A stretch of 56,501 bases of DNA from Bacillota bacterium (GTDB taxonomy: Bacteria > Bacillota > Desulfotomaculia > Desulfotomaculales > Ammonificaceae), in assembly GCA_040755295.1 (NCBI GenBank), contig JBFMBK010000017.1, forward strand, positions 1 through 56,501, written 5' to 3'. Positions 45,346-53,759 of this stretch are shown here, piece by piece; positions within the stretch are counted from its first letter, which is position 1, and the number at the start of each line of letters is the position of its first letter. Position numbers and translations under genes: made by a program. The notes beneath the pieces are model-generated. The model was not told the origin of the DNA. It was given only the letters and a program-made list of their open reading frames with translations, and searched no databases.

Positions 45346-47277
45346 TTGAAGCGGGAAATATATCTCGAAGAAAAACCGCTCGAAGAGGCGAAGGAAGGTT
45401 ATCTGGGGTTTTTAAAAGATCTTGGGGCGCTTGACTTCGGTTCGGCGGAGGAACTGCCGGTGAAGGAATCTTGCGGGAGGGTTACCGCCGCGCCGGTGTT
45501 CGCCGCCATCTCACACCCTCATTTCCATGCCGCGGCGATGGACGGTTTTGCGGTGAGCGCCCGGAAGACCTTCGGGGCCGCCGAGCAGAACCCCATGTTG
45601 CTGCGGGAAGGGGAGGAGGCGCTGCCCGTGGACACGGGCGACGTGCTTCCCGGGGGATGCGACGCCGTGATTATGATCGAAGACACACACGAAATAAAAC
45701 CCGGCGTCATCGAGATCACGGCGGCGGTTTTTCCATACCAGAACGTCAGGGTCATGGGGGAAGACGTGGTGGCCACCGAGATGCTCCTGCCCGCGAACCA
45801 CCTTATCCGCCCGGTGGACGTGGGGGCGATGCTCGCCGGGGGTGCGGGTACCGTTGCCGTTCACCCGCAGCCGCGGGTGGCGGTGATCCCCACCGGCACC
45901 GAAGTGGTGGAGCCGGGAACTTCACTCAAGCCGGGAGACATCGTGGAGTTTAATTCGGCGATGCTGGGGGAGATGGTGCGCGAGTGGGGCGGCGTTCCGG
46001 TGCGCTACGGGATTGTGCCTGACGATTTTGCGGCGTTGAAGGAAGCGGTGGCCAGGGCGGCTGCCGAGTGCGACGTGATTGTTTTAAACGCCGGTGCTTC
46101 GGCCGGCAGAGAGGACTTTTCGGCTTCCGTGGTCCGGGAGTTGGGAAGTCTGTATGCACACGGCGTGGCCATTAAACCGGGCAAACCGGTGGTGCTGGGG
46201 GCGGTAGGGAAGAAACCTTACCTGGGGATTCCGGGTTATCCCGTTTCTGCGGTGTTGAATGCCGAGCTTTTCGCCGGCCCGGTGATTATGACAAAACAGG
46301 GGCGCGTTCCCGCGGAGCGGGAGAAGATAAGGGCGGTGCTTTCGCGCCGGGTCGTGTCGCCCGCCGGTGTTGAAGAGTTCGTCAGGGTAAAGCTCGGCAG
46401 GATCGGCTCTGCTGTCGTTGCTACGCCTCTCGGCCGCGGCGCCGGGCGCCTGCTCACGCTCGTACGCGCCGACGGCATCCTGAGGGTACCGCGATTTTCC
46501 GAGGGCTACGACGCCGGGAGCGAGCAGGTAATAGAGCTTTTAAGGAACCGGCGGGAGATCGAGGACACGGTGGTGGTTATCGGCAGTCACGACCTTGCCC
46601 TCGACATCATCGCCAACTTCCTGCGTTTGAAATATCCGGAGGCTTCGCTTTCCTCCGCCCACGTCGGCAGCCTGGGCGGGCTGCTCGCCCTTAGACGGGG
46701 AGAGGCCCACGTTGCGGGGACACACCTGCTCGACGAGACGACCGGGGATTACAATATCCCATACGTTCAACGGTATCTGGAGGACGTTCCTGTGGCACTG
46801 GTCAACCTTTCCTACCGGGAGCAGGGTTTTATCGTTGTTCCCGGGAACCCGAAGGGAGTGCGGGACTTCGCGGACCTGGTCAGGGAAGGCGTGCGCTTTG
46901 TCAACCGTCAGCGGGGGGCCGGTACCCGGGTGCTGCTGGACTTCAATCTTCAGCGTACGGGAATAGATGTCCGGCGGATTGAAGGGTACGCAAGGGAGGA
47001 ATACACCCACCTGGCGGTGGCGGCGGCGGTTGCGGGCGGCACAGCGGATACCGGGCTCGGGATCAGGGCGGCCGCGGTGGCGCTGGGTCTCGATTTTGTC
47101 CCTGTTGCCGAGGAGCGGTACGATCTTTGCGTCCTGCGCGAGTACTGGGATGGTAAGATAGGTGAACAACTGCGGGAGGTCCTGTTAGACCCTGAGTTTC
47201 AGGCGGCGGTACTCGCCCGCGGGGGATACGACCTGCGTGACTGCGGGAAGGTTCTATACACACAGGGGCGGAATTAA
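45346..47277 (+). CDS. MoeA fused to a periplasmic-binding-protein-like domain
   Basis: A 643-residue fusion. Residues 1-405 are a second MoeA (FHAAAMDGFAVSARKT, IPTGTEVVEPGT, LNAGASAGREDF, KPGKPVVLG, GIPGYPVSA). From about 412 to the end is a PBP-like domain (VVVIGSHDLALDIIANFL, GTHLLDETTGDYNIPYV, RQRGAGTRVLLDF, EEYTHLAVAAAVAGGTADTG), as in molybdate- or tungstate-sensing ModE/LysR-type fusions. The domain lacks a signal peptide, so it acts in the cytoplasm, perhaps binding the oxyanion for the MoeA part. TTG 45346 follows GGAGG; the frame opens 30 bases earlier within repeats. Two MoeA genes in tandem may divide molybdenum from tungsten, which is inference. Confidence 0.92.
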   Translation: MKREIYLEEKPLEEAKEGYLGFLKDLGALDFGSAEELPVKESCGRVTAAPVFAAISHPHFHAAAMDGFAVSARKTFGAAEQNPMLLREGEEALPVDTGDVLPGGCDAVIMIEDTHEIKPGVIEITAAVFPYQNVRVMGEDVVATEMLLPANHLIRPVDVGAMLAGGAGTVAVHPQPRVAVIPTGTEVVEPGTSLKPGDIVEFNSAMLGEMVREWGGVPVRYGIVPDDFAALKEAVARAAAECDVIVLNAGASAGREDFSASVVRELGSLYAHGVAIKPGKPVVLGAVGKKPYLGIPGYPVSAVLNAELFAGPVIMTKQGRVPAEREKIRAVLSRRVVSPAGVEEFVRVKLGRIGSAVVATPLGRGAGRLLTLVRADGILRVPRFSEGYDAGSEQVIELLRNRREIEDTVVVIGSHDLALDIIANFLRLKYPEASLSSAHVGSLGGLLALRRGEAHVAGTHLLDETTGDYNIPYVQRYLEDVPVALVNLSYREQGFIVVPGNPKGVRDFADLVREGVRFVNRQRGAGTRVLLDFNLQRTGIDVRRIEGYAREEYTHLAVAAAVAGGTADTGLGIRAAAVALGLDFVPVAEERYDLCVLREYWDGKIGEQLREVLLDPEFQAAVLARGGYDLRDCGKVLYTQGRN

Positions 47278-47289
47278 GTCCCTGTGTCA

Positions 47290-47430
47290 TAGTCAAGTCC
47301 TCGGTCCGGGAAAAAAGTCACGAGTCGCGGGTTAGATTCCGGATTCCAGGTTCCGCATTCTACCTTCTACATTCTATATTCTGTCTTTGTACTTTGTCCC
47401 CTAACCTTGAACCTTGAACGGTGAACCTTA
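47290..47430 (+). repeat. heptad-repeat spacer (after moeA-PBP)
   Basis: AGTCCTC-like, AGTCACG/AGTCGCG, GATTCCG/GGTTCCG, ATTCTAC/TTCTATA and TTGAACC/TTGAACG units in the same order as the other spacers, ending just before leader repeat C. Confidence 0.8.
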
Positions 47431-47464
47431 AAGAAGTTCACCATGCGGTTAGGAGCCGCTCCAT

Positions 47465-47679
47465 CAGAAGAATATAAATTAGAAGACCCGTAAGCTTAAA
47501 ACTTAGAAGTATTATTGTAACTTGTACGGAGCGCAACGAGAAGTAATGCAGGGCAATGAAGACCGGGGAGACGAACCGGAGCGTACTGATTGCGTACGTG
47601 AGGATTCGGCTCACCGGGCTGACGCAGCAATGCGTTGCTTATCGTTGTGCCCCTCGAAAGAAGCACTATTTTTAAGGAG
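47465..47679 (+). repeat. leader-like repeat, copy C, upstream of moaC
   Basis: About 215 bases with the same blocks as copy B: GACCCGTAAG with TAAG/CTTA pairing, GGAGCGCAACGAGAA, AGACCGGGGAGACGAACCGG, an AGCAA-TGCG-TTGCT hairpin and CTCGAAAGAAG…TATTTTTA, then the AAGGAGG of moaC. A leader RNA is possible, but the family is unknown to me. Confidence 0.5.
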
Positions 47680-47686
47680 GACGGTT

Positions 47687-48157
47687 ATGGAACTCACACA
47701 TATAGACGCCGAAGGGAAGGCGCGGATGGTCGGGGTCGACGAAAAACCGGAAACCTTGCGGGAAGCGGTTGCGTGCGGCGCCTTACGTGTGGAACCCGAA
47801 ACGCTCCGTCTGATCTCCGCCGGGGAGATTCCCAAAGGAGATGTTATAGCCGTGGCGCGGGTCGCCGGGATTATGGCGTCCAAGGAGACGCCGCGTCTCA
47901 TCCCTCTCTGCCATCCGGTCAGGGTCAGCGGGGTGGAAATCAATTTCCTTTTAAATAAGGATAAAAGCAGGGTGGAGATAAAGGCCAGGGTAAAAGCCGT
48001 GGACAGGACCGGGGTGGAAATGGAGGCCATGACGGCGGTGGCGGGGTCTGCGCTCGCCCTCTACGACATGGTGAAAGCGGTGGACAGAAAAGCTTCCATC
48101 GAGGAGATCTGTCTGGTCTATAAAAGCGGCGGAAAAAGCGGCGTTTTTGAAAGGTGA
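47687..48157 (+). CDS. moaC: cyclic pyranopterin monophosphate synthase MoaC
   Basis: A 156-residue enzyme making cyclic pyranopterin phosphate with MoaA. MGVDEKPET-like MVGVDEKPETLREAVA, KGDVIAVARVAGIMASK, IPLCHPVRVSGVEI and DRTGVEMEAMTAVAGSALALYDM cover the active site; the lysine of YKSGGKSG is near the end. ATG 47687 has AAGGAGG 7 bases upstream; the longer open frame runs through leader repeat C. MoaA is not in the window. Confidence 0.95.
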   Translation: MELTHIDAEGKARMVGVDEKPETLREAVACGALRVEPETLRLISAGEIPKGDVIAVARVAGIMASKETPRLIPLCHPVRVSGVEINFLLNKDKSRVEIKARVKAVDRTGVEMEAMTAVAGSALALYDMVKAVDRKASIEEICLVYKSGGKSGVFER

Positions 48158-48164
48158 ACAAGTA

Positions 48165-48375
48165 AGTCACAGGTCACGAGTTAAGTCCTCAGTCCTCAGT
48201 CGAAAGTCCTGAGTCCAGGGCAGGGAAAGGATGAGGGATGAAGGCGGAAGGATGAAAGGGAGAAGTTGCGGGTCACGAGTCGCGAGTCACGAGTCACGAG
48301 TTACGGGTTTCGGAGTTCGAATTCCATCTTCTATCTTCTATATTCTATCTAATAACCTTGAACCTTGAACTTTTT
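48165..48375 (+). repeat. heptad-repeat spacer (moaC-mogA)
   Basis: AGTCCTC, GGATGAA, AGTCACG/AGTCGCG, TTCTATC/TTCTATA and TTGAACC tracts, in that order, directly before the GGGAGG of the next gene. It closely parallels the spacer in front of pyrB. Confidence 0.82.
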
Positions 48376-48393
48376 AACCGGGAGGTGTAGTTC

Positions 48394-48882
48394 ATGTACC
48401 GGGTAGCCGTGGTTACCGTTAGCGACAAGGGCGCGCGGGGCGAGCGTGAGGACACAAGCGGGCAAATGATCAAGGATATGCTGGCGTCCGAAGGACTGAA
48501 GGTGGAAGAGACGCGCACCGTCAGCGACGATCCCGGGCAAATAACAAACGTCTTGCTTGAACTGACAGGCGCGGGGATTGAACTGATCCTGACCACGGGC
48601 GGAACCGGGCTCGGTCCCCGGGACAACACCCCCGAGGCCACCCTGGCGGTGATCGAGCGTGAGGTGCCCGGGCTGACGGAGGCAATGCGGCTGGAAACCC
48701 GCAAATTTTCGGCGCGCGCAATCCTAAGTCGCGCAGTGGCCGGCATAAGGGGCAAAACCCTCATCGTTAACCTTCCCGGCAGCCAGAGGGGCGTGCGGGA
48801 ATGCCTTCCGGTGATTCTCCCGGTTTTGGGACACGGTCTGGCGATCCTGACCGGCCGGACGGGCGAATGCGGCAAACCATAA
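48394..48882 (+). CDS. mogA: molybdopterin adenylyltransferase (MogA/MoaB family)
   Basis: A 162-residue MogA/MoaB-fold protein that adenylylates molybdopterin before MoeA acts. Motifs: VVTVSDKGARGEREDTSG near the start, ILTTGGTGLGPRDNTPEAT near 66-84 and NLPGSQRGVRECL near 127. The length fits MoaB/MogA of Firmicutes; the two cannot be separated with certainty. ATG with GGGAGG upstream. It closes the cofactor cluster. Confidence 0.9.
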   Translation: MYRVAVVTVSDKGARGEREDTSGQMIKDMLASEGLKVEETRTVSDDPGQITNVLLELTGAGIELILTTGGTGLGPRDNTPEATLAVIEREVPGLTEAMRLETRKFSARAILSRAVAGIRGKTLIVNLPGSQRGVRECLPVILPVLGHGLAILTGRTGECGKP

Positions 48883-48897
48883 GGCGGAGCCGATATT

Positions 48898-48984
48898 AAC
48901 CACTGATAGACACGGATGGACACGGATTAAGATTAAATTATATCATCCTTATTTGTGGTAATCTGTGTTAATCCGTGGTTCAAA
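48898..48984 (+). repeat. inverted repeat of the CACGGAT type
   Basis: TTAACCACTGATAGACACGG at the left and ATCTGTGTTAATCCGTGGTT at the right form imperfect arms around an AT-rich centre. It is related in style to, but distinct from, the CACAGAG repeats. It lies between mogA and lgt. Confidence 0.65.
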
Positions 48985-49016
48985 TTATTTACTTTTAAGG
49001 AGTCAAAGAGTAAAAA

Positions 49017-49760
49017 GTGTGGCCCATTTTATTCCATATAGGCGGATACCCGATTCACAGTTACGGCGTTATGCTCGCCGTCGCCGTCCTGGTGGGGTTG
49101 ACGGTGATGGAGCGCGAGGCCGCGCGACGGGGACTCGACCCCGACCATATCTTTAACCTCGCGCTGATCCTGGTCGTCGGCGGGGTTGTCAGCAGCCGCC
49201 TCGCGTACGTGATAATCGAGTGGCACAATTACGCCCCGGACCCCTTGTCCGTATTTAGAATCTGGGACGGCGGGCTTTCGTATTACGGCGCGCTGATCGC
49301 CGAACTTCCGGTTGTGGTATTGTACAGCCGCTTGAAGGCCATGCGGTTCGGCGAGGTGGCCGACATCGTCGCCCTCGGTCTGGCGGTGGGCTATCCCTTC
49401 GCACGCATCGGGTGCTTTCTCAACGGCTGCTGTTACGGCAAGCCCACCGATGTACCCTGGGCGATGGTTTTTACGGCCGACGGGATTGCAAGGCACCCAA
49501 CGCAGCTTTATTCAGTTTTTATCGGCGCGCTCATCTTTCTTACGCTGTGGCTCATGCGCGGACGGAAGCGTTTTCCCGGCCAACTGGCCCTGCTTTATCT
49601 GGTGCTTTACGGAGTTTACCGGTTCGGGATCGATTTTCTGCGCGTCTCGCCGCCGGCAGGCGTTTACCTGACCCTCGGCCAGGCGGTAAGCCTTCTGGTG
49701 GCGGGCGGCGCTTTGGTCATTTTACTGATCAGGTTGGGGAAACTGCGGGACCGTTCCTGA
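49017..49760 (+). CDS. lgt: prolipoprotein diacylglyceryl transferase
   Basis: A 247-residue membrane enzyme adding diacylglycerol to the lipobox cysteine of lipoproteins. Seven hydrophobic segments. The signature region GLSYYGALIAELPVV and YPFARIGCFLNGCCYGKPTD is present, then RHPTQLYSVF. The usual N-terminus (HIGGYPIHSYG) follows the GTG at 49017, although AAGGAG is 14 bases away, rather far. It may be transcribed with the next gene. Confidence 0.93.
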   Translation: MWPILFHIGGYPIHSYGVMLAVAVLVGLTVMEREAARRGLDPDHIFNLALILVVGGVVSSRLAYVIIEWHNYAPDPLSVFRIWDGGLSYYGALIAELPVVVLYSRLKAMRFGEVADIVALGLAVGYPFARIGCFLNGCCYGKPTDVPWAMVFTADGIARHPTQLYSVFIGALIFLTLWLMRGRKRFPGQLALLYLVLYGVYRFGIDFLRVSPPAGVYLTLGQAVSLLVAGGALVILLIRLGKLRDRS

Positions 49761-49803
49761 AGTTTCGGAAAGGCAGGGCCTTAGGGCAACGGTTGTCTGG
49801 CAG

Positions 49804-50388
49804 GTGCTGGGCGCAGGGGCATTCCTGGTTGCTGCCGTCATTATGGGCCGGTTAATGAGAAAAAACCCTTCGAGGCGGTCTGTGCTCAAGGCATGTGGAA
49901 TAATGCATTTTCTCGGGGTAACGGGGATAGTAATGCCGATGGGCTTCGGTTTCTTATACCCAGGTCTGACCGGATTTGATAGGGTACTGGGGATAGAACC
50001 GCTTCCATTTCGGTGGCTTCTAGCCATGCTGGGTGTCTTACTGATACTGCCGGGGTTATACTTAATCATTCATTCGGTGACGGCTCTCGGTGCGCAGGGT
50101 AAGGGGGCGCCCGCAATCATCCATTCCCAGGCGGTGGTTAAAAGCGACGTTTACGAATTGGTCCGGCACCCGATGTCATTAGGCATGTACCTGGCGGCAC
50201 TCGGAGCAGGTCTAATGGCGGGGTCGACGTACCTGACGGCGGCTACGGCGCTGTATTTCATTCCGGTGCACGTCTTTTACCTTAAATATTTTGAAGAGTT
50301 AGAACTCGAACTCCGGCACGGTCAGTCATATAACGAATACAAACAAAGAACGCCTTTTCTCATTCCGAGGACGCTCAAGCGCATATAG
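49804..50388 (+). CDS. isoprenylcysteine carboxyl methyltransferase (ICMT/PEMT)-like membrane protein
   Basis: A 194-residue membrane protein with about five hydrophobic segments. The C-terminal half has the ICMT/PEMT motif: VYELVRHPMSLGMYLAALGAG, then EELELELRHGQSYNEYKQRTP. This fold methylates lipids or small molecules with SAM. The substrate is unknown. The start is GTG 49804; no clear ribosome site is seen, so it may begin later. It lies 43 bases behind lgt. Confidence 0.8.
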   Translation: MLGAGAFLVAAVIMGRLMRKNPSRRSVLKACGIMHFLGVTGIVMPMGFGFLYPGLTGFDRVLGIEPLPFRWLLAMLGVLLILPGLYLIIHSVTALGAQGKGAPAIIHSQAVVKSDVYELVRHPMSLGMYLAALGAGLMAGSTYLTAATALYFIPVHVFYLKYFEELELELRHGQSYNEYKQRTPFLIPRTLKRI

Positions 50389-50503
50389 CGTGTTTTACGG
50401 TGTAATGTTTGCGTTGAATGCCGCTGCTGCAGTATTTATATTCTGGATTCACGATGTTCTTGGCGTCTTGGCGGTGAGATTTATTTTTGGAGGAGTGATT
50501 TGA

Positions 50504-50899
50504 ATGGTCAGACTGCGGGGACACCACCTTGTTTGCCTGAACTTTTTCCGCGGTGGGGGTTACAACCGTGAATTCAGAGAAAACCTTGCGGAAGTTATCG
50601 CCAAAGCCGAAAAGGGCGACAAGATAGAAGTGATACAGGGGGCGGATGATGTATGCCGGTCCTGTCCCGACCTCAAGGACGGAAAATGCGCCCATACTCC
50701 GGATTCGGACGCGGGAATCAGGCAGCTTGACGCAAAGGCGGCAGCTCGCCTCGGCGTTTCCCCCGGAGATACGGTGCTCTGGCGGGAGATGAAAGCCCGT
50801 GTCGCCGCAACCCCGAAGGAGTGGTTCCTATCCTTCTGCGACGCCTGCGAGTGGGAAAAGACCTGTGTGGAGAGAAAGAAAAACCTCGGGGTGTTGTAA
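50504..50899 (+). CDS. DUF1284 family protein
   Basis: A 131-residue protein matching DUF1284: LRGHHLVCLNFFRGGGYNRE at the start, then DDVCRSCPDLKDGKCAH, and CDACEWEKTC at the end. The cysteine pattern suggests an iron-sulfur or zinc site, consistent with annotated relatives as possible iron-sulfur proteins. Function is unknown. ATG with GGAGG upstream. The region before it has a GTTCTTGGCGTCTTGGCGG repeat (50459-50477). Confidence 0.85.
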   Translation: MVRLRGHHLVCLNFFRGGGYNREFRENLAEVIAKAEKGDKIEVIQGADDVCRSCPDLKDGKCAHTPDSDAGIRQLDAKAAARLGVSPGDTVLWREMKARVAATPKEWFLSFCDACEWEKTCVERKKNLGVL

Positions 50900-50936
50900 A
50901 GATAACGTATCCAGACGTAGTTTTGCAACGGCCTTC
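50890..50936 (+). repeat. short GTTTTGCAAC-family palindrome at the DUF1284 stop
   Basis: The left arm GTGTTGTAAAG spans the TAA stop codon and the right arm AGTTTTGCAACGGCC ends near 50932. It is the shortest of the copies. Confidence 0.5.
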
Positions 50937-51027
50937 TAAGGGAAGTCTGTAAGAAAGCTCATATAAAGATGGCCGAAAAGCGTCCCGGGGGAAAGAACTG
51001 ATGTAAAACTTAAAAACGCGGTGTTTG

Positions 51028-51714
51028 CTACAGCACCATCTTCGGTTCTTCCGCCAGGATATAGACGTGTTCGTGTTCCTCGATCAGCGCCGCGATGGCG
51101 TCGAAGAAGCGGATTATGTGAGAGGCGCTTGATACGAGCCCGTTGAGGAAGTTCGTCAGGAACGAGTCTTCCACGTCTGTATCGATCATCAGGCTGAGGA
51201 CGCCGTCGTCGTCGGCGTCCGGCGTCGGTCCGCCGTGCGGCTGGTAGAAGGCGGAAAGCCACTGGTATATCTCCCAGAATGACTTCCCTCCGGCATCCTC
51301 GCCGCGGCTGGTCATCCAGGCGTCCAAGACGCACACGAGGTCATTGGCGCTTGTTCGTGAAAGTTTTCCGATGATGTCATCCTGTCTTTCCCGCCGGCCT
51401 TCATAGTGGCGGAGCAGTTCCTGGTGCAGATAAAACATGGAGCCCGTGGCTTCCATTTGCGCCTTGGCGGCAAGGGCGGCGCAGATAGGGTTGCCGGAAT
51501 TAAGCACGGTGAAGAAACCCCAGAGAAGGTTCGTCGATCTTATCAGCAGCAGGGAGGCGGCGAAACCTATGCTGTAGCCTTCCGGCATCCCCTCGGGACT
51601 GCACTCTAAATCAACCACTCTACTGACGCGTTCCACGTGGTTTTCATACCCGGCCCGGACGCTCTCCAACATCTCGTGAGACTGCGGGTATTCGTCCCAC
51701 TCCCAGGACAACAT
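51028..51714 (-). CDS. hypothetical protein
   Basis: A 228-residue, acidic, helical protein that I do not recognise. It has segments such as FAASLLLIRSTNLLWGFFTV and ALAAKAQMEATGSMFYLHQE, reminiscent of helical proteins that pack around a ligand, but no catalytic motif. It has a long acidic loop (PTPDADDDGVLSL). It starts at ATG 51714, divergent from the AprA-like operon, with 180 bases between them. Shared control with that operon is possible but not shown. Confidence 0.55.
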   Translation of the reverse strand: MLSWEWDEYPQSHEMLESVRAGYENHVERVSRVVDLECSPEGMPEGYSIGFAASLLLIRSTNLLWGFFTVLNSGNPICAALAAKAQMEATGSMFYLHQELLRHYEGRRERQDDIIGKLSRTSANDLVCVLDAWMTSRGEDAGGKSFWEIYQWLSAFYQPHGGPTPDADDDGVLSLMIDTDVEDSFLTNFLNGLVSSASHIIRFFDAIAALIEEHEHVYILAEEPKMVL

Positions 51715-51762
51715 TATAAGATCACCCCATGAAGTAGAAATAGGTTTGTTTTCGGCAAATCA

Positions 51763-51791
51763 TTGAACGAACTCATTCTCTATACTATAAA
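51763..51791 (+). promoter_or_regulatory. sigma-A promoter of the AprA/AprB-like operon
   Basis: TTGAAC (51763-51768), 17-base spacer, TATAAA (51786-51791). Transcription would start near 51798, about 100 bases before the first reading frame at 51896. It is the best promoter match in the window. Confidence 0.6.
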
Positions 51792-51895
51792 GCGTATTCG
51801 TCACATTTTCCTTAAAACATTAGAACGGTTTAAAATGTTGCCTTCGACCGGTGATAACTTTTGAGTGTTTAAATGGCGCCGTTAGGAGGAGGATT

Positions 51896-51994
51896 TTGTT
51901 CCTTGGAGTGGAATTTGTTGCTGTCGGGTTTATTATTGGGTTAGTTTTAAACCGTAGGTTATTTAGAGCGGGGGTGCCCCATAGTGAGGGATAG
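51896..51994 (+). CDS. 32-residue single-span membrane peptide
   Basis: A short gene from TTG 51896 with a very strong ribosome site (AGGAGGAGG, ending about 3-5 bases upstream, somewhat close). It opens MFLGVEFVAVGFIIGLVLNR and ends RLFRAGVPHSEG. The first 18 residues form one hydrophobic helix, followed by a positively charged NRRLFR, the normal signal for a cytoplasmic C-terminus. Its TAG overlaps the GTG of the AprA-like gene by 11 bases, so it is translationally coupled. It may anchor the flavoprotein to the membrane or be a leader peptide. I know of no described family, and no stop or frame break interrupts it. Confidence 0.55.
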   Translation: MFLGVEFVAVGFIIGLVLNRRLFRAGVPHSEG

Positions 51995-53756
51995 GGTCAA
52001 TATCGATACCGATATTTTAATCATCGGCGGCGGGACCGCCGGGTGCCTGGCGGCCTGGGAGGCGCGGCAGGTGGGAGGCCCGGATCTTAAAATCACGATC
52101 CTGGAGCGGGCGAACATCCGGCACAGCGGTTCCCTGGCAGCGGGGCAGAATGCGTTGAACGCTTATATTAACAACGGGACGCCGGAAGACTGGGTGGCGT
52201 ATGTCCGCTACGACCTCTGCGGAGCGCCGGTGCGGGAGGACATCCTGCTAAGCGTCGGCCGGGAGTTGAACGAGACGGTGGCCATTATTGAAAAAGAGGG
52301 CCTGCCGATAAAGAAGGACGTGGACGGACGTTACCTGGCTAGAGGGAAGTGGAACATCGAGGTAAACGGGCGTTTTCTGAAACCTATCACCGCCGGAATG
52401 GCTGAGAAGGCGGGCGCCCGGATCATAAACTGGGTCTTCGTGACCGAATTATTGAAAAAAGACGGCCGTTGTGTCGGCGCCGTAGGGTTCGGCAGCCGGG
52501 ACGGGCGGTTTTATGTTGTAAGGGCGAAGGCGGTGCTGATGGCCACCGGCGGCGCCGCCGGCATCTGGAGGCCGCGCTGCAGCGGGGACGCCCACCACCG
52601 TATCTGGTCGGTGCCCTTCAACACCGGCGCGGGGTATGCGATGATGAAGCGGGCCGGCGCCGAGATGACCGGTTTTGATACAAGGATGATACCGGTACGC
52701 GTCAAGGACACCTACGCCCCCGGCGGCACCATGGCCATAGGCGCGAATGCGCCGATGGTCAACGCCCTCGGAGAGGTTTTCATGCTGGAGAAGGAGGAGT
52801 ACGTCCGGATGGGCGGTCATACCGCGCCGACACCGGTTCGGGTCTGGGCGTGCTACCGGGAGATAGCCGCCGGTCGGGGGCCTATTTTTATGGATACTAC
52901 CAAGGGCGACCCGGAAAAAGTGGCAGGGCTGCGGGAGCAATACCTCGATATGTCGCCGACGACGGTCCTGTACTGGGGAGCGCATGACATCGACCCGGCC
53001 AAGGACCCGGTGGAAATCGAGGGGGACTCGCCTTTCCTTGTCGGGGCGCATGCGGCCTGCTGCGGCGCGTGGAGTATCAGCACCACCAGGATGACGACGG
53101 TGCCCGGACTTTTCGCCAGCGGCGAGGCTCTCGGGCAGGCGCCCTCCAGGTTTATCTCGGGGTCCTGGACCTGCGGACGCATCGCCGGCAGAAACATGGT
53201 CAAGTGGGTGGAGGAAAGCGGCAGCGGACTGCCGGAGATCGACGCAAAGGAAATCGACCGACTCGAAGAAGCGGCCTTCGCGCCGCTCGCACGCTGGGGC
53301 AAACAGGAGTTTTACACCAACGGGAAACCGGTGATGGGCATCCTTCCGAAGGACATGGAGGAGCACATGCAGAACGTGATGGAGGATTACTGCGGCGGGC
53401 GCGTAAGGCATTTTTCCGTCAGCGAGCCCTATCTCGGTATCGCCCGCAAGCGGATTAACCGGCTGCGGCGCGACCAGTTGCGTTACCTGGTTGCACGCGA
53501 CCTTTACGAACTGCAGCAGGCATGGGACGTTATCGACCGTCTTGATTGCTGCCAGTTGACGATAGAACACATAAGCTTCCGGAAGGAGACCCGCTACCTC
53601 GGTTACGTGAACCGCACGGATTACCCGGAGCGGAACGATGCCGAGTACGATTGTTTCATCTGTTCGGCCTGGAACCCGGATACGGACGAGATGACTTTTA
53701 AGAAATACCCGTACGACCAGCTTGTCCGCGGCGACCGGAGCGAGGAGACGATATAA
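51984..53756 (+). CDS. AprA-like flavoprotein (adenylylsulfate reductase alpha family)
   Basis: A 590-residue FAD protein of the fumarate reductase/AprA superfamily. The FAD loop is ILIIGGGTAG at residues 11-20. By alignment from memory to Archaeoglobus AprA numbering, these active-site positions are kept: Asn74 (N59 in ALNAY), Trp234 (W208 in HHRIWSVPF), Arg265 (R239 in IPVRVKDTYAPGG) and His398 (H356 in AHAACCGAW). Phe261, which stacks on adenine in AprA, is Met (M235), and Leu278 is Ile (I252). The protein is shorter than the usual 640-670. It is followed by an AprB-like ferredoxin, in the order A then B, opposite to canonical aprBA. GTG start after GGGGG. Sulfur-related redox is likely; true APS reduction is uncertain. 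Confidence 0.75.
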   Translation: MRDRVNIDTDILIIGGGTAGCLAAWEARQVGGPDLKITILERANIRHSGSLAAGQNALNAYINNGTPEDWVAYVRYDLCGAPVREDILLSVGRELNETVAIIEKEGLPIKKDVDGRYLARGKWNIEVNGRFLKPITAGMAEKAGARIINWVFVTELLKKDGRCVGAVGFGSRDGRFYVVRAKAVLMATGGAAGIWRPRCSGDAHHRIWSVPFNTGAGYAMMKRAGAEMTGFDTRMIPVRVKDTYAPGGTMAIGANAPMVNALGEVFMLEKEEYVRMGGHTAPTPVRVWACYREIAAGRGPIFMDTTKGDPEKVAGLREQYLDMSPTTVLYWGAHDIDPAKDPVEIEGDSPFLVGAHAACCGAWSISTTRMTTVPGLFASGEALGQAPSRFISGSWTCGRIAGRNMVKWVEESGSGLPEIDAKEIDRLEEAAFAPLARWGKQEFYTNGKPVMGILPKDMEEHMQNVMEDYCGGRVRHFSVSEPYLGIARKRINRLRRDQLRYLVARDLYELQQAWDVIDRLDCCQLTIEHISFRKETRYLGYVNRTDYPERNDAEYDCFICSAWNPDTDEMTFKKYPYDQLVRGDRSEETI

Positions 53757-53759
53757 GTT

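Noticed and set aside
52449-53570. A 373-codon open frame antisense to the AprA-like gene
   Set aside because: It is a shadow of a GC-rich gene: no ribosome site, low-complexity His/Arg/Pro-rich product, and the opposite strand has clear family motifs.
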